A stretch of DNA of 35,512 bases from Saprospiraceae bacterium (GTDB lineage Bacteria; Bacteroidota; Bacteroidia; Chitinophagales; Saprospiraceae): NCBI GenBank assembly GCA_024762995.1, contig JANTGI010000016.1, positions 1 to 35,512 on the forward strand, written 5' to 3'. The translations under genes were made by a program, and so were the position numbers. Below, piece by piece: positions 21,671 to 31,232 of the stretch. A model generated the notes under the pieces. The model ran no database searches and had not been told where the DNA came from. It saw only the letters and a list, made by a program, of their open reading frames with translations. The first letter of the stretch is position 1. The number at the start of each line of letters is the position of its first letter.

Positions 21671-23698
21671 CTATTCCTTCACAATTCGCTTAACCACCAA
21701 CCCTTCTTCCGCATAGAGTTTTAAAATATACTGCCCCGAAGCCCAGCCTTCCATTTCAATTTGGACCTTATTTCCATCCATTGACGGGAGCGTATAAACT
21801 TTTTGCGCAAGCACATCATATACCTCCAACCGAATAGGATGCAAATCATCCACTACGACGGATATTTCGCGGGTCGCCGGACTAGGATATACCTTGACCT
21901 TGCCTTGAATAGCCGGATCCAAAGAACCGACCGTTGTGTTATTCACAAAAACAACAGTGGATGTCCCATTATTTTTCACGCTAAACTCCTTGACATGGCC
22001 TTCTGCATCTACTGCACGGATAGATTTGATACGGATAGGCACTTCAATATATTTTTCCGTGCGCAAGGTAATCACATCGTCAATGATAATATCCACCTTA
22101 GCAATTTTACCATATCCATTTTTGGAAGATTGATCATTTCTAACAAAGGTCATATCCAACTGATGCGCTGTCATAAAGTCATTCGCCAACCACAATAATT
22201 CATTGCTGGAACCCAGCATTGAATTATCATAATAATCCACCATCGCCGGCTTATTCACCAGGTCATCGGGATAGTCTATACCAAGGGCAATGCCCGCTAA
22301 ATCATAGACCGGTGTCTGACCACTTCCAAGCATTAGGTCCGCTGAAATCGTCCATTCATTCGGACTGTTATCTGTAACAATTATCGTATCTTGATTAAAT
22401 TTTAGATAGACGGGCGGCAAAGCAGGATCAGAAAAGAAAGAGCCTTCCGGAAGTGGCTGACTATTCAACAAAATACTATTGACATCCAGGTAGTCCACTT
22501 CTCCGTCACCATCACAGTCAAAATGCTTATAGTTAATCCCATTCAGCTGTCCTGCCCAATCAAAGGACATTTGTCCGTACCAATCATTTGAAGCGCCCGG
22601 CCTCGGAAAACCGGAAGAATCATAGCCTAACCCCACATACAGCACATCCGCCAAATCTGCTGCACCACTTTGATCCGCATCTCCCGGAAAAACATAATCC
22701 TCCAAACCTCCTCCCATGGGCACTTGTACACTATCCCCTATCACCACCACTTGGCAAGCCGCAGACATACATTCGTCATCACCCGCTAACAAACAAACCA
22801 TATATGAGCCATCCTCTTCAAATACATGTGTAAATGTATCGACATCTTCCACAAAGGTACTGTCACTCACAAACCAAATACTAAAGGCATCTGCTCCCGC
22901 GAAGGAAGAAGTATTGGTAAAAACATACTCATCATTAGCACTTATGGACAAATCAAAGGATGCGACACAACCAGTCGTATCTGAACACGGACCGGGAATA
23001 TAAGAAGTAACCCCACCATAGTAAAAGGCTTCGCACTCATTCGCATAGGTCACCTGATTACACCCACATACGGGCGCATAAACGCTCATGCAACTCATAG
23101 TCGTGTCCATGATTGTGGAATCAACACAGGTATAGGGGTTCGGGGAAAAATTCAATAGCTCACACGCAACCGTTGAACAAGAATCACCATTCATCGAAAC
23201 CATTTCCAGCGCCACACAAAGTTCTTTTCCCTCATCTGCCAAAGTGCCCTCATACGTTGATGCCGTGGATACGGGCACGCCGTCTAGGTACCATTCATAG
23301 CTAAAAGGTGTCCAACCATCCGATACTTCCAACTGCACCCAGTACGTATCTCCTCCCCAATCCATATAGGCATGAATATCTGCTTCACAAGAACCTACCA
23401 CCATAGTGTCCACTTCCAAACAGGTCAACTCAATCGGCGGATACCCTTGACAGGAACTAACATTAGCCATGTCATAACTAAAAAAGACAATGTCTCCCGG
23501 CTCTATAGTCCATCCTCCGTCATCCACCACCTCCAACACATCCGTAGAGCTAGGAGAAGTCTGGATATATAGGTTTGTACAAGCGTTATCTTGAAAAACC
23601 AATCCAACAAAGTCACATTGAGCCTTTCCGACGGAAAAAGACATTAGAATAAGCATCTGAATACCTACCAAAGCCTTAAATATCCTAAATCCTTTCAT
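21671..23698 (-). CDS. large secreted protein with Kazal-type, PKD-like and dockerin-like regions and T9SS sorting domain
   Basis: This 675-residue protein has a signal peptide (M-K-G-F-R-I-F-K-A-L-V-G-I, cleavage near G-K-A-Q). It contains a Kazal-type protease-inhibitor motif, M-S-V-Y-A-P-V-C-G-C-N-Q-V-T-Y-A-N-E-C, near residue 210, then a PKD-like domain (D-T-F-T-H-V-F-E-E-D-G-S-Y-M-V-C). Two dockerin-like calcium loops follow (G-D-A-D-Q-S-G-A-A-D-L-A-D-V and D-C-D-G-D-G-E-V-D-Y-L-D-V). The last 75 residues are a type A T9SS sorting domain (V-Y-P-S-P-A, Y-D-V-L-A-Q-K-V-Y, G-Q-Y-I-L-K-L). It is Cys-rich, as exported proteins can be. The exact function is unknown; binding or protease inhibition at the cell surface is plausible. 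Confidence 0.88.
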   Translation of the reverse strand: MKGFRIFKALVGIQMLILMSFSVGKAQCDFVGLVFQDNACTNLYIQTSPSSTDVLEVVDDGGWTIEPGDIVFFSYDMANVSSCQGYPPIELTCLEVDTMVVGSCEADIHAYMDWGGDTYWVQLEVSDGWTPFSYEWYLDGVPVSTASTYEGTLADEGKELCVALEMVSMNGDSCSTVACELLNFSPNPYTCVDSTIMDTTMSCMSVYAPVCGCNQVTYANECEAFYYGGVTSYIPGPCSDTTGCVASFDLSISANDEYVFTNTSSFAGADAFSIWFVSDSTFVEDVDTFTHVFEEDGSYMVCLLAGDDECMSAACQVVVIGDSVQVPMGGGLEDYVFPGDADQSGAADLADVLYVGLGYDSSGFPRPGASNDWYGQMSFDWAGQLNGINYKHFDCDGDGEVDYLDVNSILLNSQPLPEGSFFSDPALPPVYLKFNQDTIIVTDNSPNEWTISADLMLGSGQTPVYDLAGIALGIDYPDDLVNKPAMVDYYDNSMLGSSNELLWLANDFMTAHQLDMTFVRNDQSSKNGYGKIAKVDIIIDDVITLRTEKYIEVPIRIKSIRAVDAEGHVKEFSVKNNGTSTVVFVNNTTVGSLDPAIQGKVKVYPSPATREISVVVDDLHPIRLEVYDVLAQKVYTLPSMDGNKVQIEMEGWASGQYILKLYAEEGLVVKRIVKE

Positions 23699-23727
23699 TC
23701 TCCTTATGTTTAGGTTTTTTCATGTTA

Positions 23728-23735
23728 CAAATGTA
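23728..23735 (-). promoter_or_regulatory. -7 box of the 675-residue T9SS gene
   Basis: On the minus strand this reads TACATTTG, an exact TAnnTTTG, 29 nt before the start codon at 23698. The -33 region is degenerate. Confidence 0.55.
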
Positions 23736-23851
23736 AAGCCTACTAAGTACTAAAAAAAGCACATTATTTTTGATTTGTGTCAATTACTTTACAGAAAAAT
23801 AAAGTTAATCTATTGTTTATTAACAAGTTAAGGTTCATTTTTGTATAAAAA

Positions 23852-25276
23852 ATGCCCAGTAAAAAATTACTTACCTATTTAAATGTGCTTTCGCAAAACG
23901 AATTACGCAAGTTAGAAAAATTTATTCAATCTCCCTATCACAATGAAGTGAAAGATTTGTCTAGGTTTTATGCGATTATTAAACCCCATTTACTCAAAAA
24001 AGAAGAAGTCCCTGTCCCTTCTAAACAAGAAATATGGAAAAAACTATTCCCAAACACCAAGTATAATGATACCAAATTACGAAAAATCGCTTCCCTAGTC
24101 CTCCAATTAGCCATTGAGTTTAAAGCCTATGAAATTTTAAAGCAAAAACCGGAACAAAAACTTTTGCTAGAGCTGCATGCCGTCAGCCAACCGGAACTAA
24201 CCACTCATATCGCCGGTATCAACCGAAAACTCATTCATTACACCCAACAAAACAGCATCAACACCATAGAATCCAACTTTTATAGGTTTAGGTTAAGCAT
24301 CCAAAACCATCGTATCGCAGAGATGGAAAACGACCGCAAAAAACTGCTAAAACTAGAAGAACTCCAAGAAGCATTGGAGCATTTAGACGTGTTTTACTAC
24401 GCTCAAAAACTGGCCATGATGGCTGACAATATTGGTTATCAAGGATTTATGAATATCGCTCACCAATTTCACAACACTCAAAAGTTATTTGAAGAAATTG
24501 AATCCAGTCCTTTTTTTAATAAACCGATTATTCAGGTCTATTACTTAATCATCCAAATGCTGTCCCAACCGGAGCAAGAGACCCACTTCTTCAAACTAAA
24601 AGATTGGCTCAATCAAAACAGTCAACATTTTGACAAAAGTCAAAAGAAAACTTTTTACTCCCACCTAATCAATTATTGTATCTCTCATAAAATCAACAAG
24701 GGTGATGAGACTTTTTATCAATATGCGTTTAATGTTTTTAAGATAATGGTAGAGCAACAGTTAATTTTCACCCCTTTTATGGAGCCGAGCTATTACCGAA
24801 ATATCATTTCCATCGGACTTCGCGTCAAAGAATTTGATTACGTCCAAAACTTCATTCACACATATTCCAAATATTTACCCCCCAACCAAAAAGAAAATGC
24901 GGCCACTTTCAATTTAGCAAGCCTATACTACAAGCAGAAAAATTACGGAAAAGTATTAGAACTTTTACACAATGTGGAACTAACCAACCTGTCCTATGCG
25001 CTCGGAGCCAAAACCATTTTGGTAGGGACTTATTATGCGATGGATGAATACCGAGCTCTAGAATCACTATTGACCAGCTTCAGAATATTCATCCTACGCA
25101 ATAAACTTCTGGCCAAAAGTACCAAGCAAAGCTATCTCAACTTCCTTAAATTCACCAAAAAACTAATCTCCCTGGCCCCCTACGACCACAAAGGAAAAGA
25201 AAAACTCCAACAAACCATCCTAAAAACCCAAAATGTGGCCGTCCGCGACTGGTTACTAGAGCAAATCAACCGGTGA
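23852..25276 (+). CDS. conserved Saprospirales-type cytosolic protein of unknown function
   Basis: This 474-residue protein lacks a signal peptide or membrane helix and is almost entirely helical, rich in Lys, Leu, Gln and Tyr. The opening L-S-Q-N-E-L-R-K-L-E-K-F-I-Q-S-P-Y-H-N resembles a family of hypothetical proteins I associate with Saprospiraceae and relatives (from memory, not checked). The C-terminal third has TPR-like helix pairs (N-L-A-S-L-Y-Y-K-Q-K-N-Y-G-K-V-L-E-L-L). No catalytic motif is seen. A near-consensus -7 box CATTTTTG (23836-23843) with ATTG 20 nt before it lies just upstream, so the leader would be only a few bases long. It is divergent from the large T9SS gene. Confidence 0.8.
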   Translation: MPSKKLLTYLNVLSQNELRKLEKFIQSPYHNEVKDLSRFYAIIKPHLLKKEEVPVPSKQEIWKKLFPNTKYNDTKLRKIASLVLQLAIEFKAYEILKQKPEQKLLLELHAVSQPELTTHIAGINRKLIHYTQQNSINTIESNFYRFRLSIQNHRIAEMENDRKKLLKLEELQEALEHLDVFYYAQKLAMMADNIGYQGFMNIAHQFHNTQKLFEEIESSPFFNKPIIQVYYLIIQMLSQPEQETHFFKLKDWLNQNSQHFDKSQKKTFYSHLINYCISHKINKGDETFYQYAFNVFKIMVEQQLIFTPFMEPSYYRNIISIGLRVKEFDYVQNFIHTYSKYLPPNQKENAATFNLASLYYKQKNYGKVLELLHNVELTNLSYALGAKTILVGTYYAMDEYRALESLLTSFRIFILRNKLLAKSTKQSYLNFLKFTKKLISLAPYDHKGKEKLQQTILKTQNVAVRDWLLEQINR

Positions 25277-25398
25277 AAGGTAAAGGGTTAAGCCGGCCTG
25301 CTGTAGGCTGGGGCTAAAGGGTTACAAATTTTAGCTTCTGAATAAAATGGACATTTATTTTGGGTGTGACCCTTACATTAGGACGCTGTTTAACTTCT

Positions 25399-25472
25399 TA
25401 AATCTTAAATTAACTCTAAAATCTGTTAGGAAGTAGATTTTAGGGATTTATAGAGAAAGGATTTAAGATTTA
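25399..25472. repeat. nested AT-rich inverted repeat
   Basis: TAAATCTTAAAT (25399-25410) pairs perfectly with ATTTAAGATTTA (25461-25472), and inside it CTAAAATCT (25416-25424) pairs with AGATTTTAG (25435-25443) around a 10-nt loop. Together they could form a 74-nt hairpin. Further ATTTAAG copies follow (GATTTAAGAATTAAG). It is the main structure in the 385-nt gap between the unknown protein and the receiver gene; the rest of the gap holds no recognisable gene. Confidence 0.65.
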
Positions 25473-25607
25473 CGATTTAAGAATTAAGATTTTTGAAGTG
25501 CTGCCGCAGCGACAAGGAAAACAAAGGGATTCGAAGCGCCAAAAGTTAAGTAAGTAAAAGCTCTTGATTTTTTATACCGTCAGGGCACCACGCTCTTATA
25601 CCAATAC

Positions 25608-25660
25608 ACCGTTGAACCGCTATACCGTTAAACCGTTAAACCGTTGAACCGTTGTTCCGT
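25608..25660 (-). repeat. family C 8-bp period repeat after the receiver gene
   Basis: On the plus strand six units ACCGTTGA, ACCGCTAT, ACCGTTAA, ACCGTTAA, ACCGTTGA and ACCGTTGT lie in perfect 8-bp register, ending one base from the receiver gene stop at 25662. In the sense of that gene the unit reads as CGGT plus four bases, matching the orientation after ftsY and sppA. Confidence 0.8.
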
Positions 25661-25661
25661 A

Positions 25662-26048
25662 TCAAACCCCCAATTCAGGCACCATCCGTTGTATTCTAAA
25701 ATATAATTCTACCGGTTTGAAAGGTTTCATAATGAAATCATCGGCACCACCATCCAAGGCATCAATAAGTGTCTGCCCGTCGTCTTCTAGGGTGGCCATC
25801 ACCAAAAACGGCGAAACGGTTCCCCCATTTTTTTCTTTGGACCAAGCGACAATATCCACAGCCGATGCCCCTTTCATCTGCAAATCCGCAATAATTAAGT
25901 CCAAATCATGACTCATTACGGCCTTTTTCACCCCTTTTACATTATTTTCATGAATGACATTATATCCTTGCTTTTCCAGCCTAAATTTTAAAGCGGTCAA
26001 CATAATATCCTGCTCAACACAAATCAATACATTCTTTGATAACTCCAT
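25662..26048 (-). CDS. stand-alone response-regulator receiver protein
   Basis: This 128-residue protein is a single receiver domain without an output domain. The phosphoacceptor Asp55 is in L-I-I-A-D-L-Q-M, the acidic metal pocket is Glu12/Asp14 in V-E-Q-D, the switch Thr is at 86 and the conserved Lys is 108 in F-I-M-K-P-F-K. It would signal by binding a partner, as CheY- or Spo0F-type proteins do. No kinase gene is adjacent. Its promoter is probably the -7 box at 26085-26092. Confidence 0.92.
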   Translation of the reverse strand: MELSKNVLICVEQDIMLTALKFRLEKQGYNVIHENNVKGVKKAVMSHDLDLIIADLQMKGASAVDIVAWSKEKNGGTVSPFLVMATLEDDGQTLIDALDGGADDFIMKPFKPVELYFRIQRMVPELGV

Positions 26049-26084
26049 CTATTCGTCCTATTTCTGTTTTCTATGGTTTCGCGG

Positions 26085-26092
26085 CAAATGTA
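26085..26092 (-). promoter_or_regulatory. -7 box of the receiver gene
   Basis: On the minus strand this reads TACATTTG, an exact -7 consensus, 36 nt before the start codon at 26048. It is identical to the -7 box of the 675-residue T9SS gene. A -33 TTTG is not evident. Confidence 0.5.
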
Positions 26093-26124
26093 TGAAATCT
26101 ATATGGATTAGCCTAATTTTTTTC

Positions 26125-26811
26125 CTAATCATCCAAAAACTCCTGAAATATCAATTCATCCGCCGCAGAATCATAAGCAGTCAAGTAGCCAAAACCTTTC
26201 TGACTAGGATACACACAACCCGTATCCAAATCCAAGACCTGTTTCTCTGAAAATACTTGATGCATTTGACGAACTTCTGCCGGCGTCACGGGTGTATGCC
26301 CATGCACGACTTTTCGACTCCCCAGCCAATCATAATTTATCTCTTCATGCCAATCCCGTATCCACCGCATATCACGTATCGCTTCCAAGGGATTGTCCAA
26401 GTCAAAATTCAATCCGGCATGAACAAAAATAAATCCTTCTTTTTCATAATACTCTTTGCTTTCGCTCAAAAGTTGCCAATAAATGGGATCGATGGCCGAC
26501 ATATCCATCTCATCCACTCCAAAACTGGCTAAAACCTTCCGACCTCCCGCATTCAACCACCGATCCTTTACAAAGAAATCGATGTGGGCATTCAGCATCA
26601 ATTCTTCGTGATTACCTTGAATCAACACCACCCGGTGACCGGCTTCTTTTAGTCGTAAGACCTCATCCAAAACCCCTTTGGTATCGGGCCCCCGATCAAT
26701 CATATCGCCCAAGAGAATCAACTCATCCTGATGGCCTAGTGCCAGTTTTTCCACCAATTTCCGGAAGGTACGGGCACAACCGTGTATATCTCCAATGGCA
26801 ATTTTTCTCAT
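26125..26811 (-). CDS. PPP-family metallophosphoesterase
   Basis: This 228-residue enzyme has the complete PPP metallophosphatase motif set: G-D-I-H-G at residues 7-11, G-D-M-I-D-R-G, G-N-H-E, and the late metal ligands V-H-A-G-L-N and V-H-G-H-T-P. This family includes bacterial Ser/Thr protein phosphatases (PrpA-like) and diadenosine tetraphosphatases, and the size fits either. It is monocistronic, with its 3' end about 75 nt upstream of the receiver gene. Which substrate it uses cannot be decided. Confidence 0.92.
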   Translation of the reverse strand: MRKIAIGDIHGCARTFRKLVEKLALGHQDELILLGDMIDRGPDTKGVLDEVLRLKEAGHRVVLIQGNHEELMLNAHIDFFVKDRWLNAGGRKVLASFGVDEMDMSAIDPIYWQLLSESKEYYEKEGFIFVHAGLNFDLDNPLEAIRDMRWIRDWHEEINYDWLGSRKVVHGHTPVTPAEVRQMHQVFSEKQVLDLDTGCVYPSQKGFGYLTAYDSAADELIFQEFLDD

Positions 26812-27028
26812 CTTTTAATCTTTTTATTGGTAAAAATCACGAAAACTCCTGTCATCAACCCAAATATCCTACTCACTTAAATTCAGTGCGTCAAAGCCAA
26901 ATTGTACAAACTCATCACCACACATATCACCTGTTTTCGGGGAGAAGCCGCCTATAATTTGAGAATACTTGAACAAAACAATCCTCCAAACAGTTCCACA
27001 AAGCAACAAATGTATAAAATAACGGCCA

Positions 27029-27490
27029 ATGTTACTTCGAATTTCAATAATTACAGCTATTTTTGCGGCTTGCTTAGGAAGCATCCAAGCTCAATCCACA
27101 GATTCTCTTTTTAATGGAACGTGGATTGGAGAATTAACTCAAGAACCCGGTGGAATTGCCTTAAAATATCCTTTCCGCATCGTGATTGAAGTTTTGGATA
27201 GCCATAAAGTGACCGGACAGACTTACGCCAATGTCTATGACGACCCCAATTTTGCGGTCATGTCCTTTACGGGAACGATTTTCAAAGGAAAATTGTTGAC
27301 CTTCCAAGAGACCAAAATCATTGATGCCACCGTCATGCAAGACTATATTTGGTGCATCAAAGGTGGACAGTTGACGCTAAAGCAAGAACACGATCAGCTA
27401 TTACTTGAAGGGTATTGGCAAGGGGTCACAGAAAATAACGGGCAGTGCATTCCCGGCAAAATCTATCTCAAAAAAAGACTTACTCCTTGA
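27029..27490 (+). CDS. small secreted protein of unknown function
   Basis: This 153-residue protein has a good signal peptide (M-L-L-R-I-S-I-I-T-A-I-F-A-A-C-L-G, cleavage after I-Q-A-Q). The mature part starts with F-N-G-T-W-I-G-E-L-T-Q and has alternating beta-strand patterns (V-T-G-Q-T-Y, L-T-L-K-Q, L-L-L-E-G-Y-W), like small lipocalin/avidin-type barrels that begin with G-x-W. Family membership was not recognised. It lies 44 nt before argS in the same direction. The weak upstream TATAATTTG (26953-26961) may be its promoter. Confidence 0.75.
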   Translation: MLLRISIITAIFAACLGSIQAQSTDSLFNGTWIGELTQEPGGIALKYPFRIVIEVLDSHKVTGQTYANVYDDPNFAVMSFTGTIFKGKLLTFQETKIIDATVMQDYIWCIKGGQLTLKQEHDQLLLEGYWQGVTENNGQCIPGKIYLKKRLTP

Positions 27491-27534
27491 CTTTTTTTGC
27501 GCAAGCATCGACCCATTAAGACTTAAACCAAACA

Positions 27535-29379
27535 ATGAAATACGAAAAACAACTAAAAGAAAATACCGTAAAAGCCATCAAAGACCTCTATGATGCGGAA
27601 GTCTCTGAAAATCAAGTGACCATCAATGATACACCGTCTAATTTTGACGGAGATTTCACGATTGTGACCTTCCCTTTTGCGAAAGCAGCCCGCAAAGCTC
27701 CGATGCAAATTGCTGAAGAACTCGGCCAATATCTGACCGAAAAAATGGACTCCGTTCGCAGCTTTAATGTCGTCAAAGGATTCTTAAACTTAACCGTCCA
27801 AGACCAAGTTTGGACAAGTTCGTTGCAGGACATACTTTATAAGGAAAACTACGAACATGGCTCTCCCCTTGCGGAAAAAGTAATGGTCGAATTTGCCTCC
27901 CCAAACACCAACAAACCGCTACACCTTGGCCATGTACGGAACATTCTTCTGGGTTGGTCTATCTCCAAAATATTAAAAGCGGCCGGCAAGCGAGTCACCA
28001 CCACCCAAATCGTCAATGATCGGGGCATTGCCATTACGAAAAGTATGCTGGCTTGGAAAAAGTATGGCAACGGCGCTACTCCCGAATCAACCGGCAAAAA
28101 AGGAGACCATTTTGTCGGTGATTATTACGTGCTTTTTGCCCAAAAACTAGCTGAAGAGTACGCCAATTGGATAGATACGGATGCCGCAGAAAAAGAATAT
28201 AAAGCCCGAAAAAAAGCGGACCAAAGTAAGCAAGATTTCTTCAAGGCGTACAAGGATACTTACTTCAATAAATACAGCGCACTTGGTGCCGAAGCCAGAG
28301 AAATGCTCCAAAAATGGGAAAAACATGATCCGGAAACGCTGGAGCTTTGGAGAACCATGAATAGTTGGGTATTAGCCGGTTTTGAAACGACTTTTGAGAC
28401 GCTGGGAATTTCTATAGACAAGACTTATTTGGAGTCCGACACCTATCTCCTAGGAAAAGATATTGTGCAAGACGGCCTCCAAAAAGGTGTTTTTTATAAG
28501 AATGACGATGGCTCTATTGCCGTGGACTTAGAAGACAAAAATCTTGGTGAAAAAATCGTCATGCGAAGTGATGGCACGTCCCTATATGTGACGCAAGACA
28601 TCGGGCTAGCGAGACAAAGACACCAAGAATTTGGTATGGACAGCATGGTCTATGTCGTCGGGAATGAGCAAATTTATCACTTCGATGCACTCTTTGCCAT
28701 CTTAGAGAAGTTACAAGAGCCTTACGCCAAAAAACTCTATCACTTAGCTTACGGCATGGTAAATTTGACCACCGGAAAGATGAAATCTCGTGAAGGCACT
28801 GTCGTGGATGCCGATGACCTGATGGCCGACATGGTGACGACCGCCACCAAAGAATCTTTGGAGCGCAATGAAATTACAGACTTGTCCCCAGACAAACAAG
28901 CAGAAATCCGCAAAAACATCGCCTTAGGAGCCTTAAAATATTTCATCTTGAAGGTTAACCCCAAAAAACGTATGGTTTTTGACCCGGCCGAATCTATCGA
29001 ATTACAAGGTCAAACCGGCCCTTATATCCAATATGCTTACGTCCGGACAGCCGGTCTCAAAAAATATTTTGCGGAAGCGGATACCTCCCGAGCCGCACTT
29101 TATACCACATTGGAAAAGGAAGAAAAGGACTTAATTAAGTGGTTGACCAAATATCCCGCTTTGATTCAAGAAGCAGCCAAAGAATATGACCCGTCCATTA
29201 TCGCTGCTTTTGCTTACAATTTGGCGAAAGCCTTCAGCAAATTTTGGCATGAGCGCAGTATCTTGAAAGCAGAAGAACCCGGAGCCAAAGAATTCCGTTT
29301 CTTATTAAGTCAGGCCGTTGGCGATACGCTCAAAGATGCGATGGACCTTTTGGGTATAAAAATGCCCACTCGTATGTAA
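27535..29379 (+). CDS. argS: arginyl-tRNA synthetase
   Basis: This class I synthetase charges tRNA-Arg. The 614-residue protein has the N-terminal tRNA D-loop-binding domain, the class I HIGH motif as H130-L-G-H, the ArgRS signature F-A-S-P-N-T-N-K-P-L-H, and a KMSKS-like loop K415-M-K-S-R-E-G. The C-terminal DALR anticodon-binding domain ends at K-M-P-T-R-M. The start and length match the family. It is followed after 27 nt by glnS, so the two are co-transcribed. The word TTTTGCGCAAGC lies in its 5' leader (27495-27506). Confidence 0.98.
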   Translation: MKYEKQLKENTVKAIKDLYDAEVSENQVTINDTPSNFDGDFTIVTFPFAKAARKAPMQIAEELGQYLTEKMDSVRSFNVVKGFLNLTVQDQVWTSSLQDILYKENYEHGSPLAEKVMVEFASPNTNKPLHLGHVRNILLGWSISKILKAAGKRVTTTQIVNDRGIAITKSMLAWKKYGNGATPESTGKKGDHFVGDYYVLFAQKLAEEYANWIDTDAAEKEYKARKKADQSKQDFFKAYKDTYFNKYSALGAEAREMLQKWEKHDPETLELWRTMNSWVLAGFETTFETLGISIDKTYLESDTYLLGKDIVQDGLQKGVFYKNDDGSIAVDLEDKNLGEKIVMRSDGTSLYVTQDIGLARQRHQEFGMDSMVYVVGNEQIYHFDALFAILEKLQEPYAKKLYHLAYGMVNLTTGKMKSREGTVVDADDLMADMVTTATKESLERNEITDLSPDKQAEIRKNIALGALKYFILKVNPKKRMVFDPAESIELQGQTGPYIQYAYVRTAGLKKYFAEADTSRAALYTTLEKEEKDLIKWLTKYPALIQEAAKEYDPSIIAAFAYNLAKAFSKFWHERSILKAEEPGAKEFRFLLSQAVGDTLKDAMDLLGIKMPTRM

Positions 29380-29406
29380 CAGCCGCTTGGCTACAAAAAC
29401 AAAAAA

Positions 29407-31074
29407 ATGAAATTACCGAAACCCTCTAACTTTATAGAAGAAATCGTCGTTCAGGACATCAAATCCGGCAAACATGGCGGACGGGTACATACTCGTTTTC
29501 CGCCAGAGCCCAACGGGTATTTACACATTGGTCATGCCAAATCCATTGCGCTCAACTTTGGCCTTGCGGCAAAATACGGGGGAATCACCAATCTCCGATT
29601 TGACGACACAAACCCGGCCAAAGAAGAGCAAGAGTACGTCGATGCCATCAGAAAAGATATAAAATGGCTGGGTTATGACTGGGGAGACCGAGAATATTAC
29701 GCTTCGGACTATTTTGAGCAACTCTACCGGATGGCCATCAAACTCATCAAAAAGGGATTGGCTTATGTGGATGATTCTACCCCCGAAGAAATTGCTCATC
29801 ACAAAGGTACTCCCACCACAAAAGCCACGCCGACCCCCTATCGAAGTCGTACCATCGAAGAAAATTTAGACCTTTTTTATCGGATGCGAAACGGCGAGTT
29901 TGATGATGGCTCCAAAGTATTGCGGGCCAAAATCAGCTTAGATTCTCCCAATATGCACTTGAGAGACCCGTTACTCTATCGCATTAAGCGGGCACATCAC
30001 CACCGTACCGGAGACAAATGGTGTATCTATCCCATGTATGACTTTGCCCACGGGCAGTCGGACTCGTTGGAAAAAATTACCCATTCCATTTGTACCTTGG
30101 AATTTTTGCCCCATCGCCCTCTTTACAATTGGTTGATTAAGCAATTAGAGATATTCCCTTCCAGACAGATTGAGTTTGCCAGATTGAATTTGACTTATGC
30201 GATGATGAGCAAGCGCAAGCTACTTGCTTTAGTGAATGAAGGCATTGTGCATGGTTGGGATGACCCTAGGATGTTGACTATTTCCGGGCTACGGAGACGG
30301 GGCTATACGCCTTCTTCCATCCGGGAATTTGCCCATCGAATCGGAATTGCCAAGCGGGACAATATGATTGACATGGCCCTTCTTGAATTTGTCATTCGCG
30401 AAGAACTCAATCGCATCGCTATGCGCGTCATGGTCGTCACCCACCCGATTAAGGTAACCATCACCAATTATCCGGAAGGAAAAGAAGAACTTTTGTCCAT
30501 CATCAACAATCCGGAAGATGAAAGTGCCGGGTCTAGAGAAGTGCCTTTCAGCAAAAATTTATACATTGAGCAGGAAGACTTTATGGAAAATCCACCAAAA
30601 AAATGGTTTCGACTTTCTCCGGGCGGAAAAGCACGTCTAAAAGGTGCCTACATCATCCAATGCGATGAAGTTATCAAAGATAGCGATGGACAAGTAACAG
30701 AGCTAAAGTGCACTTACTTCCACGACAGTAAAAGCGGTCAAGACCAATCAGGCATCAAAGTACGCGGTGTATTACATTGGGTTTCGGCCCCACATGCTTA
30801 TGAAGGAGAAGTGCGCCTTTATGACCGACTTTTTAAAGTAGAGAATGTCGGTGCATCAGACCTACCCACGGAAGAAATCATTAATCCGGACTCCTTAATT
30901 GTGGTGCCTAATGCAAAAATGGAGCCCGCACTCAAAAATGCTTCTCCGGATACTTACTATCAATTTATGCGAAAAGGATATTTTTGTATCGACCCGGACT
31001 CCACCGATGACAAAAAGGTATTCAACCGGACAGTCACTTTGAAAGACGGATGGAAACGAAAATCAACAAAGTAA
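29407..31074 (+). CDS. glnS: glutaminyl-tRNA synthetase
   Basis: This 555-residue class I synthetase charges tRNA-Gln directly. It has the signature [12 protein letters not shown] with HIGH at residues 40-43, the V/MMSKR form of the KMSKS loop (M-M-S-K-R-K at 266-271), and the two C-terminal beta-barrel anticodon domains. GlnRS genes are patchily distributed in bacteria and thought to derive from eukaryotes; Bacteroidota usually have it. It ends the argS operon and is followed by a long GC-rich inverted repeat at 31091-31125. Confidence 0.98.
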   Translation: MKLPKPSNFIEEIVVQDIKSGKHGGRVHTRFPPEPNGYLHIGHAKSIALNFGLAAKYGGITNLRFDDTNPAKEEQEYVDAIRKDIKWLGYDWGDREYYASDYFEQLYRMAIKLIKKGLAYVDDSTPEEIAHHKGTPTTKATPTPYRSRTIEENLDLFYRMRNGEFDDGSKVLRAKISLDSPNMHLRDPLLYRIKRAHHHRTGDKWCIYPMYDFAHGQSDSLEKITHSICTLEFLPHRPLYNWLIKQLEIFPSRQIEFARLNLTYAMMSKRKLLALVNEGIVHGWDDPRMLTISGLRRRGYTPSSIREFAHRIGIAKRDNMIDMALLEFVIREELNRIAMRVMVVTHPIKVTITNYPEGKEELLSIINNPEDESAGSREVPFSKNLYIEQEDFMENPPKKWFRLSPGGKARLKGAYIIQCDEVIKDSDGQVTELKCTYFHDSKSGQDQSGIKVRGVLHWVSAPHAYEGEVRLYDRLFKVENVGASDLPTEEIINPDSLIVVPNAKMEPALKNASPDTYYQFMRKGYFCIDPDSTDDKKVFNRTVTLKDGWKRKSTK

Positions 31075-31090
31075 GCCGGTCGGTTTTACT

Positions 31091-31125
31091 GTTCAACCTG
31101 CCCGGCACAAGCGGGCAGGTTGAAC
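31091..31125. terminator. 14-bp perfect inverted repeat after glnS, probable terminator
   Basis: GTTCAACCTGCCCG (31091-31104) pairs perfectly with CGGGCAGGTTGAAC (31112-31125) around a 7-nt loop, starting 17 nt after the glnS stop. It shares the AACCTGCCCG sequence with family B repeats but is fully self-complementary. No T-run follows on the plus strand, so intrinsic termination is uncertain. It may block 3' exonucleases or be a relative of the family B element. Confidence 0.6.
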
Positions 31126-31232
31126 AAAACAAAATTCCCACATGCTGTCACGCACTCAAACAGGACTTAATAATCCGGAGAAAAAGTGTTTTTTTAATTT
31201 ACAATGCTTAACTCCACTTCTTTTGGGGCAAC

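Noticed and set aside
21404-21716. Open frames through the 39-bp array giving 13-residue tandem peptides
   Set aside because: Period 39 is a multiple of three, so any frame stays open. The 36-bp relative and the hairpin conservation show selection on DNA or RNA, not protein.
27535-31074. argS-glnS neighbourhood with tRNA-Arg as a special translation island or transfer event
   Set aside because: Both synthetases look normal in length and motifs. The tRNA lies 14 kb away, and GlnRS is ordinary in this phylum.
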